64,000 nt of DNA, taken from positions 148,205,830 to 148,269,829 of the forward strand of contig OY740765.1 of NCBI GenBank assembly GCA_963513935.1. Direction: 5' to 3'. Below, piece by piece: positions 1 to 11,576 of the stretch (the stretch's first letter is position 1; every line of letters starts with the position of its first letter). The position numbers and the translations under genes were made by a program. The notes under the pieces were generated by a model. It had not been told where the DNA came from. It searched no databases and saw nothing but the letters and a program-made list of their open reading frames with translations. The DNA is from Aphrophora alni. Its lineage: Eukaryota; Arthropoda; Insecta; Hemiptera; Aphrophoridae.

Positions 1-1400
1 AAAAATATAAGAAGGAAATGAGGAGAAAGTGTGAAACAAATGTAAGTTTGAGTTTAAACCAAATATTTGAAAAACATAATCTTTATTTATATAGAAACAT
101 ATAAAACAAAGATTTTTACTTTGACTCTGTATAAAACTATTTTTATTAATAAATTAAAGAAATGAGAGTTTGATTATATAATACTTTATGTTATAAGAAG
201 AAAACTGATCAATGCCGAATATATGAACATTGAGTTATCATTGAGAAAAGGACATCCATTGTAAAAGAAAAATTATGTCACATCTTAGGAATATCAGAGG
301 TGAGATTACAGAGCTGGACATATAGTGTTCGATTTGGACGGTCAAGTTTCTCCAATAAATTTTCAGGAGAGATAGAATAAGACTCTATGTAGTCATCAGG
401 TTAAAATTAATTTAATTGTCGTCTGAGTGAGTTTGAAAATAATAGTATTTCGTGTTGTTTGATTGAACCATTAATATTCATAGAGAACAAGAGAAATAGT
501 TTGAAATTCATCAAAAGTATGTGATTGTCTAAAATGGACAGTGATCTTGTTTAATATATAAAGGATGAAAGTTTGGTAGATAATTTGTAGGACATAATGA
601 GTATGAGCATAATTTGTGTACTGTATAATGAGTCTAAATCTAGAATTTCTATCACCTACATAAAGTTGTAGAGTTCTTTCTTTCAGATCCATTCAGATTC
701 AGTCTAAGTATCAAAGAAGTAGCCCAAACACAACCCATGGAATTTTATTCTAATTTAATATGTAAAATGTGTGTCTTGGTCATGAAATAAGATGACACAA
801 TACTTGGAATACAATGAATTTGTTTGTGACATCATCATGGAGTTTTGAGTAAAATTACAATACAAGGGTTGATAAAATAGAATATCTTGAAGTGATATTC
901 GATAAAGTAGTAGTCGTAACCAGGTAGTGTCTAAGAAAGAATATATTAGACAAGAGGAATCTAAAGGAAGACTAGAGGAAAACACAAAGATAGTACTTTT
1001 AAAAGGTAACTGACAGTTTTAGAGAGATCTAAAGAAAGTATAAATCAAGCCATTTTGCACCATAGAATTTTTAATAAACGTGATTATGTAAACATTAAAG
1101 AAATGTAAAATTTCAATATTATTTTTAAAAGAAATTAAATTTGTAACAACATACAAGGACTACCATGTCACTATTGGCTGAGTAGGTAACAAAGACTACA
1201 AAATATATAAACTTTGCCCAATAGGCCTACGCTTGGATAAATTACAAAATAAACAACACCAGACTATATTAAACAAATTAGCCTCATAAAGATACTTGTA
1301 ACTACATGCCAATTAATGAGCTTTGTAGATAAATTAAATGGATACTAAAACTAATTACACATGCGAAACAAAAAGAAAGGGGGGGGGAAACAATCAAGCA
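1..1400. other. AT-rich flank, no recognised gene
   Basis: Both strands were read and no protein family was recognised. The open frames here are short and lack motifs. If the psq exon at 1,412-1,562 is the first exon of a longer minus-strand gene, this stretch would be the start of its first intron. Confidence 0.4.
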
Positions 1401-1411
1401 CTAAGCATTAC

Positions 1412-1562
1412 CATTGTAAATGTGATTTCTTAGAGTTCTTCTTGGAATTTTATACTTTTCAGCAGCTTTAAGAACTGGTAACCCTTGTTGAACCTCTCTT
1501 AATGCACACTCCATGTCCGCAAACGTCCATGTTGCTCTTCGACTATGACTATATCTCTCCAT
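1412..1562 (-). CDS. psq-type helix-turn-helix exon (pogo-like transposase or domesticated relative), 5' exon only
   Basis: On the minus strand an ATG at 1,562 opens about 50 codons carrying the pattern WTFADMECALREVQQG, then LKAAEKYKIPRRTLRNH. This is the psq/pogo helix-turn-helix signature (AAEKY-IPRRTLRNH is its recognition helix). The family binds DNA and occurs at the N-terminus of pogo/Tigger DDE transposases and many domesticated insect derivatives. The frame runs to a good donor (CAATG|GTAATG, exon end 1,412) and stops soon after, so this reads as a first coding exon. No DDE exon was found in the 1.4 kb remaining downstream. It could be an isolated transposon relic. Confidence 0.62.
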
Positions 1563-2184
1563 AGTGTGCTTCCAAACCAAAGTTATCAGAATGCCAAGTT
1601 AATGGGCACAGGACAATACAAATCCACATTAACATAAACACAATTTAGAATAATGAATTATATTATCATCCATGGTTTATATTGGGACCACCAAAAGAAA
1701 GTCATTTTCTTTAACTTTTATTCCCTTTCTGTTTACTTTATTTACACCAGTTTTTTTCAAAATTAAATTTCGTATAAATTTTATTTCTTTATTAGAACAC
1801 TTAATAATTTGAGTTCTTAGAATTTCAGTTCGGTATACAATTTATAATAAATTACCCTAAACTAATTAATGATGGGTCTATCATAAAGTTATGGGTGTTG
1901 CAGACAATTACCAAGAAATTATGTTTTTAAGTTTTTTGTTATTAACCTTGTTATCTTTTAAACTATAGAAAACATAAAAAGAACATTTTGTTTCTCATTA
2001 AAAAATATATTTTGCTCCTATAGATTTTTTATAAGAAGTTACCGGTTATCAAGATATTTTATGTTAAACGGCCACCATTTTGAAAATAATACAAAATAAA
2101 ATCTTTGTTTTTAGTGAACTTGTAAAAATTAACGTAAATAATGTGTGAACCAAATTTGAACTCAATATTTCATCTATTTCCATA

Positions 2185-2220
2185 GTTATATATAGGTATA
2201 TATATATATATATATAATAA
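2185..2220. repeat. TA microsatellite
   Basis: An almost pure (TA)n run interrupted by one GG. Confidence 0.9.
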
Positions 2221-3433
2221 TTATTTTTTTAAATTTTCTTTTCTTTTTTTTCTTTTTCAGAAAACAAAATGTTGGCTAAATGGGGGAAAAAATGTCACTA
2301 AGCATTCTCAAATCAATATTTATATGAAATTTTTTCTTTATTTCAACAAGGAGAATGAATTTCCATAGTCTGTGCATATCTTTGTGAATCACCCTGTATA
2401 ATAATAATTGCAAGATTAAAATCGTAAAATATAACAATAATATATACGTTATAGATAAAAGGAAAAGGAAAAACCACCGCAGATTCATAATAAATGTTTA
2501 TTTATTGTACCAATTTAATTTGTTGAAATTATTGTTATGTACTCAATTATTTGTTATGTAAGTTGACCTTGGGATAAAATTGTCTTGATCAACATGACAG
2601 ACTACTGTTAATAAAGATGTAATACTTAGGCCTATGGCCAACATAACTTTATTGTTAATTGTTAAGAACAGCATGACAACTCCATTTCCTTATTAAAACT
2701 ACTATTACTTTTAAAATCAATGTTTTAAAAGTAATTTCAAAAATGACTTCTAAAACGTTAACTTTAAAAGCTTATTATAAAAGAAAATAATTATTTGACC
2801 ATAAAATTTAATATAAAAATTTAAACGAATATAATTTTGACAAGTTAGAATATGTTAATATATAAGTTTGACTACATTATAACCACTGATAGCCAATTAT
2901 CAAATAATACCAAGATTCACATATCGTATAACGCATGCTCATTTCATGTCTTACGAGTCATTTTTATTAAAACATTTGTTCCATAGAATAGAATATTATT
3001 TATGCCATTTAGGCCTTCCGGGATGTTAACGTTTTGAACGAAATGGATGACGACCAGACACACGAATATTAATTGAAAATATTACTCTAAAAAGAGATAA
3101 TTTTCAATTTAGAGTGAAAAAGTTTATTTCCATGTTAAATTACAATTTCAAAATAAGGTACGGTATGTAGTATTATAATTAGACAATTTTTTTACAATAA
3201 TCTTTAAATCAACTTACTTTATAATTACCGGTTTCATGCTAGTAGGGGAGACTGGGAACACTTAATACAGGGGGAGACTTGATACTCAATGCTTATTTTG
3301 TTTTGACTGATTATAATCAGCTGTGAATCAGGTATGAGTTAAAAAATAATAATTCCATTCCTACTGTGAGTTAGAAGGCTGTATAAAATATGGTTTTCTA
3401 ACTAGACCTAGTAAAGGAACTACAGATCTGTAA

Positions 3434-4388
3434 AGGCCTTTTCACACCGGCGTACTGAACGTCCTGGACGTTTGGTACGTTTGGGACGTTCGGTACGCGC
3501 CCATTCCACACCGCCCAACAACGTACCAAACGTCCAGGACGTTCGCTCGATCAGTGCTCTTGTATTATTTTATTTTTTTACCACATTTTCCCTTTTATTA
3601 TTAGTGCACACTGTATTAATGTAATCCACAATGCCTAGATGCAATGCAGTATATTACATGTAGGCCTACTTTTTAGGTATTTGACATGTACATTTTATAG
3701 ATTACTGTACCTAGTATTATATATCAATTTCTATTTCTAAGAATAACATAACATAACATGATTTCTATTTTAAATAATATTTGTTTTACCTGTGAAAGTT
3801 AATACGATTGTTATTCTTTTTTTTTAAATTGAGCCTTTAGTAAAACTAATATAAAATGAGGTCATTATTAATTATTATACTATAATGACTTCCATTAAAT
3901 AACAATATAAATATATAATCGTTGCTCTAATGTTATTACATTACAGTAAATGACAACTTAATATCTTTCTGAAGATTTGCAGCAATCTCCTCCCACGCTG
4001 CGTTCTTCATAACCAGGTCCCTGTATATTTCTAGGGTTGTGTCCCAGATTACAGGATGATCACGTACTTCTTCCAACAACGCTTCCATGGTACAAATGCA
4101 CAAAACACCAGCAACTGCAGATGACGCGGGGTTTTGCAGAATTGACAGGAGCGGAGCACGTGGTTCCGAAGTGTTCATTGCGCATGCGCTAGGCCGTGGA
4201 CGTTCTGGACGTTTGTGAAAAATCACTCTCCGAGCGATCCTCCGAAAAACGTACCAAACGTCCAGGACGTTCGGTACGTACTGTACGTGCGGTGTGAAAT
4301 GGCTCATTTGATAGCATGGGAAGCGATTTATTTTGACAAAAACGTACCAAACGTCCAGGACGTTCAGTACGCCGGTGTGAAATGGCCT
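3434..4388. mobile_element. PIF/Harbinger-like MITE with 3-bp TAA target duplication
   Basis: Terminal inverted repeats begin AGGCC(T/A)TTTCACACCGGCG and continue almost perfectly for about 45 bases into CGTACTGAACGTCCTGGACG. Each end is flanked by TAA (3,431-3,433 and 4,389-4,391), the 3-bp TWA duplication typical of PIF/Harbinger. The word AACGTCC(A/T)GGACGTT recurs inside both ends and again near 4,195-4,275, giving subterminal repeats. A MADF-domain fragment lies inside on the minus strand, which fits the Harbinger accessory DNA-binding protein. No DDE transposase is present, so the element is non-autonomous. Confidence 0.8.
3936..4307 (-). pseudogene. MADF-domain fragment inside the Harbinger-like element
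   Basis: From an internal ATG at 4,088 the frame reads MEALLEEVRDHPVIWD, later AAWEEIAANLQ. This is the N-terminal half of a MADF (Adf-1 type Myb/SANT) domain. MADF proteins bind DNA, and Harbinger elements encode one as a partner of the transposase. The frame upstream of 4,088 translates the element's own subterminal repeats and is probably not protein. The domain is cut after about 40 residues, either at an exon end or by deletion. It is likely a non-functional relic carried by the MITE. Confidence 0.6.
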
Positions 4389-4488
4389 TAAAGGTCAGGT
4401 CAATATACATATTATAAAATAATAAACAATGTATTTAAATGAAAAAACAAACACAATATTTAGTAAATTCTACAATTTTATTGAGTTT

Positions 4489-4530
4489 TGCCGACCATGG
4501 TTTCGCCAGCAACGGCATTTACAAGGCAGC
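4489..4530 (-). ncRNA. hammerhead-like motif in inverted Penelope terminus (family B)
   Basis: Read on the minus strand: GCC, an 8-nt linker, GCC-N6-GGC (helix II), GAAA, C-CATG-G (tiny helix III), TC, GGC (closing helix I). The layout is that of a type I hammerhead, but the linker is TTGTAAAT instead of the TGATGA core. It is probably a catalytically altered or dead version. Confidence 0.4.
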
Positions 4531-4728
4531 TTAACAAAGACTAAGGAAGATATTGAAAACTGACATATAATAATACAAAAAGAAGAACAGTTACTTAGCT
4601 AAGGGGGGGGGAGGGAGTAGAAAGGAAACACGTGGTCATAAGGAAGACAATGGTTTTAACAAAGGTGAGTTTGACAAAAATTCTACCTGATCATTGAGTA
4701 CCAGTCAAATCATTTAAAAACTCATTTA

Positions 4729-4914
4729 GTGTCTGATTTTTTCAATAATGTTACGTTTGAGATTCTCCATGTCAATGCAAAAAGTAGGAAATTAAATTCA
4801 TTAGAAATGTTAGAGATTAGGAGAATATTTTGTAAAGACTCCAAACTGGTACTCAATGATCAGGTAGAATTTTTGTCAAACTCACCTTTGTTAAAACCAT
4901 TGTCTTCCTTATGA
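4729..4914 (+). pseudogene. Penelope-like ORF, C-terminal 60 residues
   Basis: The frame reads FEILHVNAKSRKLNSLEMLE and ends near EFLSNSPLLKPL. It matches, residue by residue over most of its length, the region after the GIY-YIG domain of the Penelope copy at 29,040-29,222 (FEILHVNVKSRKLN). Nothing upstream of it survives; the sequence before is the inverted terminus. Function of this tail is unknown. Confidence 0.65.
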
Positions 4915-5013
4915 CCACATGTTTCCTTTCTACTCCCCCCCACCCAGCTAAGTAACTGTTCTTCTTTTTGTATTATTATGTCAGTTTTCAATATCTTCGT
5001 TAGTCTTTGTTAA

Positions 5014-5054
5014 GCTGCCTTGTAAATGCCGTTGCTGGCGAAACCATGGTTGGC
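5014..5054 (+). ncRNA. hammerhead-like motif in direct Penelope terminus (family B)
   Basis: Same layout as the inverted copy: GCC, linker TTGTAAAT, GCC-GTTGCT-GGC, GAAA, CCATGG, TT, GGC. The stems are kept while the linker departs from the CUGANGA core. Confidence 0.4.
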
Positions 5055-5109
5055 AAGACTCAATAAAATTGTAGAATTTACTAAAAATTGTGTTGGTTTT
5101 TTCATTAAA

Positions 5110-5226
5110 ATGGAGTTCTACCAAGTACCTTCGGTCAATAGTGTAAATAGTATAACAAAGTATTTTGTTATATATATTTTTTATTTTATTTTCGTTTGTG
5201 TTCTGGTACCAATCTTTTATATTTAA
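5110..5226 (+). pseudogene. 5' start of a Penelope-like ORF (truncated after about 15 codons)
   Basis: ATG at 5,110 opens MEFYQVPSVNSVNS, parallel to MEFYQVPSVISVNK on the minus strand at 28,158. After that the frame continues with hydrophobic AT-rich translation unrelated to the 28-kb copy. The true Penelope sequence therefore probably ends by about 5,155. Confidence 0.45.
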
Positions 5227-5229
5227 GCT

Positions 5230-6920
5230 TACTCTTTATTTACTATCCCTAAAACAATCACAGACAATTTTATATTTACAATAATTTATTAATTTAATCA
5301 TACACAATATTGAATTTACAAATTATTTTAGATCTCTTTCTCCTCAGGATTTCTATGGGTTAAGTTTTATAATAAGTTTTTAATGATAACAATACTTTTG
5401 TATTTTTTCCAAAGCGTAATGAGTCTTAATTAATGTTCCTTCTTAATGAATATTTTAAATCTAGGCTATTTACATTCCAGTTCAAGTCCATCCTCAACAC
5501 ATACAATACCCAGGTCTATTAATGATATGTATCAATATCATTTAGATTTAGGGTATTAAATGTACACTTTGAATAGGGAACTCATACAACCAATATACAC
5601 TAAAAAATTTTTATTTTTTTTATGGTAATGGTGAGTGAATTAATTTAGTAAAAGCAAAAAATTTTGTAATCGTTTCATAATAATAATTACCAAGTTTAGG
5701 CCACATTAGATTCAATAATGTAATATACGCATGATTTACAGACACACAAACACACACACACATATACATTTCAATAAGATATGCTATATCCTAAATAAGC
5801 CAATTAAGCCTAGGTATGAAATCATTGAATTGATAGTTTAAATGGTATGTGGAAGATTAAATTGGGTAAATATAGAGAAAAGTATTCCAATCGATTAACG
5901 TACGAAATCTCAGTAATTCCACTTCAAAATAGCGGGTTTTCAATCAAGTAGAATCTAATTAACAAAGCTAGTGGTTTTTTATTGCTCACAATTAATTATT
6001 ACTTAACAATCTATGAAATTAACAAATTTGTAACATATTCAATAGGGTAACCATATTGAATTCACTCTTGAGGCGCATGCACACTTCATTTGACCTGTAG
6101 TTCTTTAAGTAGGTGTGGTTAGATATCCAATTTGATAGTTCTTAATAGTTATAAAGTTCTTAAAACAGAACTATCTGCGCGGAATAATAAAACATTGATA
6201 GATTTTACTTATAATTGATGAAATCATTCTCGAAATAACTTCTAAATGCCATAAATCAGTCATTTTAAATCACTGATTTCGGACAGAAATAATGAATTGT
6301 GGTAAGCATCTTTAATAAGTATCGAAATGAAGGGGAAAAATGCAATTTTAAAGAGGAATTGCCAAGATTTCCAATTTCATTGATCTGACAACTTCTCTCC
6401 ATATTAACCTTAAATTGTTTATTAAATGACATATTATATTGTTTATGAACAAAGAATCCATTTAGTAAATAATATACACTTAAAATTTAAAATATACCAA
6501 ATCATAAACGATTCACTATTTAGTGTTTCAGAGAGCAATGATTGCTGTCTGTGCTAAGATAGGAACTGCTATAGGTTCTAATGGTAAATAAGCATTGAAA
6601 CATACGCGTGGATACATATTTCCTTCTATTTTTGTGAAATCGTTAAAATACGTACCTTATTATGTACAATTCACATCCTATTGATTATGCCAATTGTCCT
6701 AACACCATTTTCAATGCATCCCATTACTTTATTTATTTAAGAAAATAACAATTTAAAACAAAGGAATTCTACATTGGTTATGTTACTGTTAGTACAAGCA
6801 ACAAGCAGTACAAGCTACAAGCCCAAGCAATTAATCAAATTTCAAAATAAACTATTACCTCCGCATGACCTCTTGAATCTGTGGATCTTTCATCTTCATG
6901 TTGTAATCTTATCTTTGTGT
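5230..6920. other. AT-rich stretch without recognisable gene
   Basis: Short frames only, plus a small CA-rich simple repeat near 5,742-5,762. Nothing further could be supported. Confidence 0.4.
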
Positions 6921-6929
6921 TAGTATAAA

Positions 6930-7084
6930 AAGTTGTGTAAATATTAACTTTATATATTTTGTTTTATTTAGTCGTCAGGTAAGGTATATATACATATAAA
7001 CCTGACCTGAAATTCACGTAAATATTAACTTATATATTTTGTGTCATTAGGTCAAATCAGGAAAGGTATCTTACACACACACAC

Positions 7085-7115
<31 letters not shown>

Positions 7116-7245
7116 CATACCTTACCTTACGACCTAATAAAACAAAATTAATAAAGTTAATATTTACGTGAAGCTCAGGTCAGATAAGGTTTATATATAC
7201 ACACTCACATACATATACCTGACGACCTAATAAAATTAATATTTA
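6930..7245. repeat. imperfect inverted repeat centred on a CA/TA microsatellite
   Basis: Left arm (about 6,935-7,065) contains AATATTAACTTTATATATTTTG and GTCGTCAGGTAAGGTAT. The right arm (about 7,125-7,245) holds their complements, including ATACCTTACCTTACGACCTAAT. The centre (7,073-7,118) is (AC)n(TA)n. The arms could form a long hairpin or be two inverted copies of one short element; no terminal duplication was found. Confidence 0.65.
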
Positions 7246-8209
7246 GATTTTGCAAACATGCTGAATATTACTGCACAGTAAATGGCATTTAGAGGGCCTA
7301 GTGTGCTGTGGAATAAATACTTATTAAATAAATGTACAATAATTGGAACTTGCACACTACAAGGACTGAAAGGCGTGTCAAATTGATACGGCATTGCGAT
7401 TTAATATAGAAATATCATGAAATCGTGTTTTACATAGAATATCTCATTATTAAACAATTGGAGCAACCGTGAGCTGGGCAACGGTATTAAATGGACTGGA
7501 TAATAATTAAAGTACGGTAGCAGTAGCACAACATTTTTTCTAACATCATGTAATTGCAGCAATACAATTAGCAGTGATTAGACTGTTGGTAATATTTTCG
7601 ACTGTATTGGCAGCTGATTCTGAGATTTGAAAGAAGCAGCAATAGGGATGTAAGTTTTTTTTTTCTTGCTGTCCACATTGCTTGTAGATGGGGTTGTATA
7701 TTAATGAAGCCCCTCAACTCACAAAAACTGTGTCAAATCATTTGTTTATATTATTTATATATGTTATATCAAAGAGGTGCACCAAATAAATTTTTTTAAA
7801 AAAAATTTATTTCACTAATTTGTAGTCTTAAATTTTCCGTTTCCAACGATATATAAAAATAAAACTGCATTTAACTGTAAATATGTAGAAAAAATACTTT
7901 TATAACAGTATTTCAGCTAGTTTTCTGCTGAGTTAGAGTGCGAACCACACTCAAAACTCCAAAGATGTCACTTTTACCTTCACATAGTGAAACCACATTT
8001 TTTGTTGCTGTTGGATTACACTTTGTATGTTGGCTATCCTGACAAATAGCTTGTGTCAGTAGTCTGCTCTTTTATTCCACAATAATAATAACTACAATTT
8101 TTGTGGTTATGTTAGTGTTTGTAAAGTGTTCTTGTGATAGTTTGTGAGTTTGAGTGAAAATATACCGTATTCCTATAGTTACTGATTATTATTCATTTCA
8201 CTTTATAAT

Positions 8210-8929
8210 ATGCCTAGAAATACAAGGGTATTCAAGAAAAGAAAGTATCACGGTAGGCCTGTTAACAATCCTCAAAATACGAAAACACCTACTAGGCCTA
8301 GGGATGAGTCTAAGCCTACTTCTTCAAAAAAGCTTAGTAGTAGTTTAGATTGGTATGAAGAACAGGAAAATGATGGATTTGAATATACAATAATGGACTT
8401 GAAAGCTTTTGAGCAAACTTTAAATAGTGTAGGTAGCCTCTTGTAAATTGTGTAATTCTTCACTAAACTAGTAAAAAGTAAAATGTGTGCATTAGTATGT
8501 GAAATCGCTCTGAAATGTATCCATTGTGAAAACATTGGTAAGTTTGACAACTGCTAAAGTGTACTATTTACTAGGCCTAAGGAAGACAAAGCCTATAAGC
8601 TGTATGACCTCAATGTTATATTGGCACTAGGCCTTCGCACTATAGGCAAGGGAAAAAACGCAGCAGAAAAAACTCTGCGCTGTTATGAACTTGGGACAGC
8701 CTTTTCACAGGTTTTTCCTCCATTAAGAGTATTTAGGTGTAACTTCTGCTAATGTATGTAAGTCATCAATGATGAAAGCTGTTTTAGAACTGTTGAGCTA
8801 AATAATAAATGTAGTGATATTGCTGTCTCAGTTGACGGTTCTTGGCATAAGGGGACACAAATCGCTAAATGACGTTTTGACTGTAACCTCTTACCTCACT
8901 ATTAAATGGTAAGGTTATAGATGTAGAGT
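8210..8929 (+). pseudogene. Mutator-like-transposase-domain protein, decayed copy
   Basis: An open frame from 8,210 reads MPRNTRVFKKRKYHGR, later SSKKLSSSLDWYEEQE and TIMDLKAFEQTL. It stops at 8,446. In shifted frames downstream appear TIGKGKNAAEKTLRCYELG (about 8,640) and DIAVSVDGSWHKRGHKSLND (about 8,817, with one disruption). Basic N-terminus, then a 'DL' strand, then VSVDG-W-KRGH-SLNG is the order I recall for insect transposon proteins annotated with a Mutator-like transposase domain. Stops and frameshifts make it a pseudogene. It is cut near GTTATAGATGTAGAG at 8,929 by what looks like a hAT end. Confidence 0.65.
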
Positions 8930-9560
8930 AGCGATGTTGATACTCGGGTGAAATGGATACTCGCAATACTCGGCTTCGAATGATTTCAATACTCGTATTA
9001 TTATTTCGAAATCGAGTATCTGCGCAGAATGATTATGCGCATCTGACTCGAACTCAGCTTTCCCAATCAGATCGTTTTAGATAAACCTACACTTTAGCGT
9101 TTAATATAACCGAATGTTTTTTGAAACTATAGTAGAATAACCAAGGTCAAAGATTTATTATGATACAACCTTTCAATAATCTGTCTGTCTCTGTTTACAG
9201 ACTACAACAGCGCCCCCTCCCTTTATGTTGATAAACACAGGGGAATTAGAAGACGAATTACAAATATTTTTATTTTCATTGTAGTGTTAGTCTGTACTTA
9301 GGCGCGCACCTGCAGACCCAACACGGTTTTGTTCTTTGTGTATGGTGTCCATTCCTAATAATTAGTATGTTTTTTCACGTTTTTTCTCTCTAGTGTTTAT
9401 ATATATGTGAGTCTTAATTATTGTGAGTGATTATAAGTGATTGTGATTTTTCTATGTTTATATATTTTTATAATACTCGTCTATTGTTATAATTTATAAT
9501 GTCGTCTGGTAAAAAGTCCGTGGTTTGGATTTTTTTTATCAAATCAGCTAAAATAAAAGA
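8930..9560 (+). mobile_element. probable hAT 5' end with start of a BED-finger ORF
   Basis: Directly after the broken pseudogene comes TAGCGATGTTGATACTCG, followed by several ATACTCG words within 100 bases, like hAT subterminal repeats. At 9,499 an ATG opens MSSGKKSVVWIFFIKSAK, which resembles the first half of a BED zinc finger (KK-VVW--F). The frame closes soon after. No 3' end was found, so the extent is uncertain. Confidence 0.4.
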
Positions 9561-10099
9561 TGGTAACCTATTAATATTTATTTAAATATAAATAATAACA
9601 ATTAAATAATAATTTAATTTACTTTTTGTTGTGGAAATAAATGAATATTATTGTTATTTTAAATTGAACTTGTTACCGAATCTAAATCATTATAACTCAA
9701 AATCGTAATGTTTAATTAATGTGTAGTGAAAAATCACCTTACAAACTAGACAGCAACTGCAAATAACATAATGTAATCTATTCTCCAAACAGTTGTTTTT
9801 AATAACCTTTTGGCTGACAGATATGAATGTCGTCAGATTAGTACTGCCACATTTGGCATTATAACACTTATAATCATTGAAAATTCTGGCCTTGTATTTC
9901 CTCCAATGAAGTGTATACTTCATGTTTGATTCCTCCATCACTTATTCAAATGCCAACTTTTGATTTTTACAGTCCATGTTCATCAATCACAATACTCCTG
10001 ATGTATATTGTCATGAGTTTGACTGTATACTTGAGAATACCTATCTAATGAAATTATTTTCACACGTGGTTCTAAACTGTACAATAAATTCAGTTGCGC

Positions 10100-10830
10100 A
10101 TATTATTCATCCGGTCGGACGTATATGTATGGGTTACCCTCAGCTTATAGTGTATTTTCTGCTAAACTCTTTGCTATTTTTAAAGCCCTAATACTGTTCC
10201 ATATGGTTTCCGTAAACATCTTTTGTGTTCCGATTTCAAAAGTGTTTTACAGGCTATCCAGGATATATTATTCTAAGAATCTCTTGGTTGAGGATATTCT
10301 GTGTTTCATACACAGACTTCAACTACGGGACGTCGGAGTATCATTTAGCTGGATACCTGGTCATTGCAGAATTTTGGATAAACACAAAAGCTGACAAAAC
10401 AAAAAAGGAAGCTACAAGTCAAATGTCAGTCTCACAGCGTGTTATTGTATCTTGACTTTTCTCATCTGTGAAAATCATTTTATATAGGCAATTAGAAAAA
10501 GAGTTTACAAATTCTGAGTCCAATAAGCTGAGGGAAGTAAAAGATACTGTTCACCCATGGAATTTATCCATATGTGCCAGTCATCGAGAGGAAGTGGTGG
10601 TTACCCGTGTTCGTATCATTGAATAATCATGGATTTCTGACGGAACACAGGAATCCGTTGCAATCCCCATTTTATCAAGGTGTATTTATGGATTATGTTG
10701 CTTTAGGAGGTGTGTGTACGACATTTGTCCTACCATATTGTATTCAGGCAATGTTGGGAATAAAAACTCAGATTCTCGATCAGGTATTTTCCTTTCTGTG
10801 TCATCTGAAAATATTTGACAAAATTTAAAA
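10100..10830 (+). pseudogene. LINE ORF2 fragment: RNase H domain and C-terminus
   Basis: Alternating frames give LPSAYSVFSAKLFAIFKAL, then SWIPGHCRILDK (from VSFSWIPGHC), then KADKT-KEAT. These are the E-A-L-A and W-PGH-GI-GNE-ADK-A-EA signatures of the RNase H domain in non-LTR retrotransposons of the I/Jockey side. Further on, SHREEVVVTR and a degraded RHIL motif match the C-terminus that follows. Several frameshifts are needed. Endonuclease and reverse transcriptase are absent, so this is a 5'-truncated insertion. Confidence 0.7.
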
Positions 10831-10844
10831 AAATTGTCAATTAT

Positions 10845-11230
10845 TACAGATTAATTTTACAGCTCTGTAAAATTTTGTATAGTTGTCTATTTAATTTTTT
10901 GTATCTTTTTATTCTTGATAACTCATTGCAAGGTCCCTTTTACAGTCCTGCACTATTTGTTTTTAATTTTATTTACCATAGTATATTATTGTTAACTTGG
11001 TGCAGGGCCTTTTTACAGCCTTGTATCATGTTATGTGTTTTTTAATTTATATTTGCTAACTAGTTTTATTGTGTTATTGTTGATTAAATTTTATAAATTG
11101 TTTTTAGTTTCGTTTGTAGGTGTTTTAATTTGGAGTTTTTTAAAATGTTCAATATTACGAAGGTGATAATGACTGCAATGGTTTTTCGCCTTAAAACCAC
11201 AATAAAAAAACAAAACAAAAACAAATATTG
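10845..11230 (+). repeat. LINE 3' UTR with tandem hairpin units and A-rich tail
   Basis: Three spaced stem-loops follow the ORF at about 10,846, 10,928 and 11,002 (TACAG...CTGTA, GCAAGG...CCTGC, GCAGGG...CCTTG). Each is followed by TGTA-(A/T)-rich sequence. The block ends with CGCCTTAAAACCACAATAAA and an A-rich run, a plausible LINE 3' terminus. Confidence 0.55.
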
Positions 11231-11576
11231 AAGAAAATTATTTCATATATAATGTTCAAATATACAAGTATAACAATCGGGTTCACCATTATCAGGCAAA
11301 ATAGCACAGATATATCTTAATCACATAAAAACGGAATATATAATCAATAGTAACAACGGAATTTTCAAACACTCTGGGATACAATGGGATAAATTACATA
11401 AATATTTCAAAAATTATAAAAAATAAATTTATGTAAAATTGGGAAAATAGCAACAACAAAACAAAAAGACAAGGAACAATACTACAGATATTAATATTAC
11501 AATGCTGAGATCCTTTATCAGTTGTTACCTGATTGTTATTGGAAAAATGTATAATATTTGAATTCTACTGTTGTTT

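Larger units (their letters stand above)
4440..5226. mobile_element. Penelope-like element remnant (family B), inverted-terminus arrangement
   Basis: The terminal sequence containing GCCGACCATGGTTTCGCC appears inverted at 4,462-4,720 and direct at 4,830-5,090, so the two halves face each other. Between them is the C-terminal end of a Penelope ORF (4,729-4,914, +). After the direct terminus an ATG at 5,110 begins MEFYQVPSV, the same start seen in the 28-kb Penelope copy on the other strand. The right side therefore looks like the 3' end of one copy followed head-to-tail by the 5' end of the next. Head-to-head and tandem partial copies are characteristic of Penelope-like elements. Confidence 0.7.

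Noticed and set aside
2380..2402. GAATCACCCTGTATA, like a mariner-type terminal repeat
   Set aside because: A single short word without partner end or transposase.
9690..9941. Minus-strand frame with several cysteines
   Set aside because: Cys spacing does not fit a BED or C2H2 finger and no homologous context exists.
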